From NCBI GenBank assembly GCA_944388865.1, contig CALXKM010000016.1, forward strand, positions 1-52,601: 52,601 nucleotides of DNA, given 5' to 3'. Shown in pieces: positions 51,494 to 52,601 of the stretch. Position numbers and translations under genes: made by a program. Source of the stretch: an uncultured Duodenibacillus sp. (GTDB lineage: Bacteria > Pseudomonadota > Gammaproteobacteria > Burkholderiales > Burkholderiaceae_F). The notes beneath the pieces were generated by a model. It saw nothing but the letters and a program-made list of their open reading frames with translations. It had not been told where the DNA came from and did not search any database. Every line of letters begins with the position of its first letter. The stretch's first letter is position 1.

Positions 51494-52393
51494 ATGTCAG
51501 TCATTCATTCCATGACCGGTTTTGCCAACGCGCAGGGCGAAACTCCTTTGGGCCTTATTCATATTGAACTGCGCTGCGTCAACTCCCGCTTTCTCGACAT
51601 CACGATGCGCATGCCCGAAGAGCTGCGCCCCTTTGAGCCGATGCTCCAAGAAATCGTCAAGTCGCGCGTTGTTCGCGGCAAATTCGAGTGCCGCATCGGC
51701 TTTTTGATGATGAATCAAACGGCTCCCTCGGTCAATGTTGGCGCACTGCAAAGCCTGCAGGCTCTGCAAAGCCAGATTTTGGCCCAAATGCCGCAGGCTC
51801 AGCCTCTGCGCATGACCGACATTTTGGAATATCCAGGCATCGTCAAAGCAGCAGACGTCGACAATGAGGCCGTAGAGGCATCATTGCGCGCAGTGATGAA
51901 TCAGGCCATGGACGCCTTCGACGGCAGCCGCAGCCGCGAAGGCGAAGCTCTAAAGAAGATTCTCGAAGCCAACTGCACGAAGATTCTCGAAACGGTTGAC
52001 GCTCTGGCTCCGTGCATTCCCCAGATTCATGAGCAAATCAAAGCCAAGCTCACCGAAAGACTTGAAGCCGCTTTAAGCGAGGCGCTCTCCAAGGCAGGCT
52101 CGCTTACCAAAGAGGATGTCGCCGAACGCATTCGTCAGGAAGTGACGCTCTACGCACTTCGCATGGATGTCGCCGAAGAGATCAATCGGCTTCGCACGCA
52201 TGTTGCCGAAGTGCGCCGCGTGCTTGCAGCAGGAGGCGCCGCCGGCCGCAGACTTGACTTCCTCACGCAGGAAATGAACCGCGAATCCAATACGCTCGGC
52301 AGCAAAGCCGCCTCCATTGAAATGACCGATGCGGCCATTTCACTCAAGCTCTCGGTTGATCAAATGCGCGAGCAGCTCCAAAACATTGAATAG
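51494..52393 (+). CDS. yicC: YicC-family endoribonuclease
   Basis: 299-residue protein of the YicC/YloC family; E. coli YicC is a Mn2+-dependent endoribonuclease that targets certain small RNAs. The hallmark N-terminus HSMTGFANAQGE, IELRCVNSRFLDITMRMPEELR, and the C-terminal RRLDFLTQEMNRESNTLGSKA are all present, and length is normal (287 in E. coli). ATG 51494 after 21 open upstream codons. Divergent from rph, as in many proteobacteria where rph and yicC are neighbours. Confidence 0.95.
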   Translation: MSVIHSMTGFANAQGETPLGLIHIELRCVNSRFLDITMRMPEELRPFEPMLQEIVKSRVVRGKFECRIGFLMMNQTAPSVNVGALQSLQALQSQILAQMPQAQPLRMTDILEYPGIVKAADVDNEAVEASLRAVMNQAMDAFDGSRSREGEALKKILEANCTKILETVDALAPCIPQIHEQIKAKLTERLEAALSEALSKAGSLTKEDVAERIRQEVTLYALRMDVAEEINRLRTHVAEVRRVLAAGGAAGRRLDFLTQEMNRESNTLGSKAASIEMTDAAISLKLSVDQMREQLQNIE

Positions 52394-52419
52394 CGCTCAG
52401 GCAAGCGCCCTGCTTTCTT

Positions 52420-52451
52420 AGGCAGCCCATACTGCGCGCTGCCTTTTTTTG
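52420..52451 (+). terminator. Terminator of yicC
   Basis: Perfect stem AGGCAGC (52420-52426) / GCTGCCT (52438-52444) followed by a run of T (TTTTTTTG). It lies 27 bases after the yicC stop codon. Confidence 0.9.
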
Positions 52452-52492
52452 TTGCGACACAACCAGCTTCTAGACCGTAACGCTAGGAATTA

Positions 52493-52516
52493 GGTACGCG
52501 ACTTCGGTCGCGTGCC
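52493..52516. repeat. Hairpin with TTCG tetraloop
   Basis: Ten-pair stem GGTACGCGAC (52493-52502) / GTCGCGTGCC (52507-52516), one T-G pair, with the stable loop TTCG on the plus strand (CGAA on the other strand). It begins four bases after the stop codon of the partial minus-strand gene. There is no T-run. Confidence 0.7.
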
Positions 52517-52519
52517 ATC

Positions 52520-52601
52520 TCAGCGAGTCATTGCATTCAAATCAAATTCGTCGATGTGGAAATTGAGTTTGGCTACAAGTTTCTGAACTGACTTTTTAAT
52601 C
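52520..52601 (-). CDS. 3' end of an unidentified gene
   Basis: The last 26 codons of a minus-strand frame that enters from the right edge, ending with TGA at 52520-52522. The visible end of the protein is IKKSVQKLVAKLNFHIDEFD and then LNAMTR, a basic helix followed by an acidic turn. Too short to assign; the strong hairpin directly after it supports a real 3' end. Confidence 0.4.
   Translation of the reverse strand, partial: IKKSVQKLVAKLNFHIDEFDLNAMTR

Overview
The window is chromosomal DNA of a Gram-negative bacterium with a compact layout, about 45 genes, and no rRNA, tRNA, CRISPR array or insertion sequence that I can see. Gene content and order (glyA-nrdR-ribD-ribE ... ribH-nusB-thiL-pgpA-cinA, an ErpA-type Fe-S protein, a Neisseria/Burkholderia-style porin, a TrxR-like ferredoxin-NADP reductase) point to a betaproteobacterium. 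The periplasmic fumarate-reductase flavoprotein, the separate FMN-binding protein, ApbE and a DcuC-type dicarboxylate carrier suggest an anaerobic, respiratory gut lineage such as Sutterellaceae. This placement is inference from gene content only.

Layout. 1-2.2 kb: 5' part of a porin and a Crp/Fnr-type regulator. 2.2-9.8 kb: a mostly minus-strand cofactor and housekeeping block (pncC/cinA, pgpA, thiL, nusB, ribH, then an old-yellow-enzyme homologue, ribE, ribD, nrdR), interrupted by one plus-strand membrane gene. 9.9-13.7 kb: divergent glyA and a Pit-type phosphate transporter with a long cytoplasmic tail and a probable Pho-box array in front. 13.9-18.1 kb: YqaA-like membrane protein, radical SAM protein, pyrE, a cytosine-deaminase-like amidohydrolase and apbE. 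18.4-25.9 kb: an AIM24-family gene and then a six-gene operon of exported proteins: CsgG-like, FlgT/CsgG-like, an unrecognised exported protein, a COG3014-type lipoprotein, a YcfL-like lipoprotein and an LpoB-like lipoprotein. 26-28.2 kb: a stand-alone FMN-binding protein and a fumarate-reductase-type flavoprotein. 28.4-35.9 kb: glnS (with an unusual ~100-residue insertion), azlCD, ybaK, moaC, bepA and ferredoxin-NADP reductase. 35.9-44.3 kb: ADP-ribosylglycohydrolase, nadK, recN, alr, apbC and metG. 44.5-52.6 kb: cyclase-family hydrolase, dcuC, erpA, mltA, hemW, rdgB, rph, yicC and the 3' end of an unidentified gene.

How the genes work together. ApbE covalently attaches FMN to exported proteins; the small FMN-binding protein is its likely substrate and a likely electron donor for the adjacent fumarate-reductase-like enzyme, while DcuC could exchange the dicarboxylates. 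The riboflavin genes supply the flavin, but ribBA is not where it is usually found. The 19.5-25.9 kb operon is the most system-like and least explained part: every product carries an export signal, two members share a duplicated C-terminal module, and the last two genes resemble the E. coli ycfL-lpoB pair that serves peptidoglycan synthase PBP1b.
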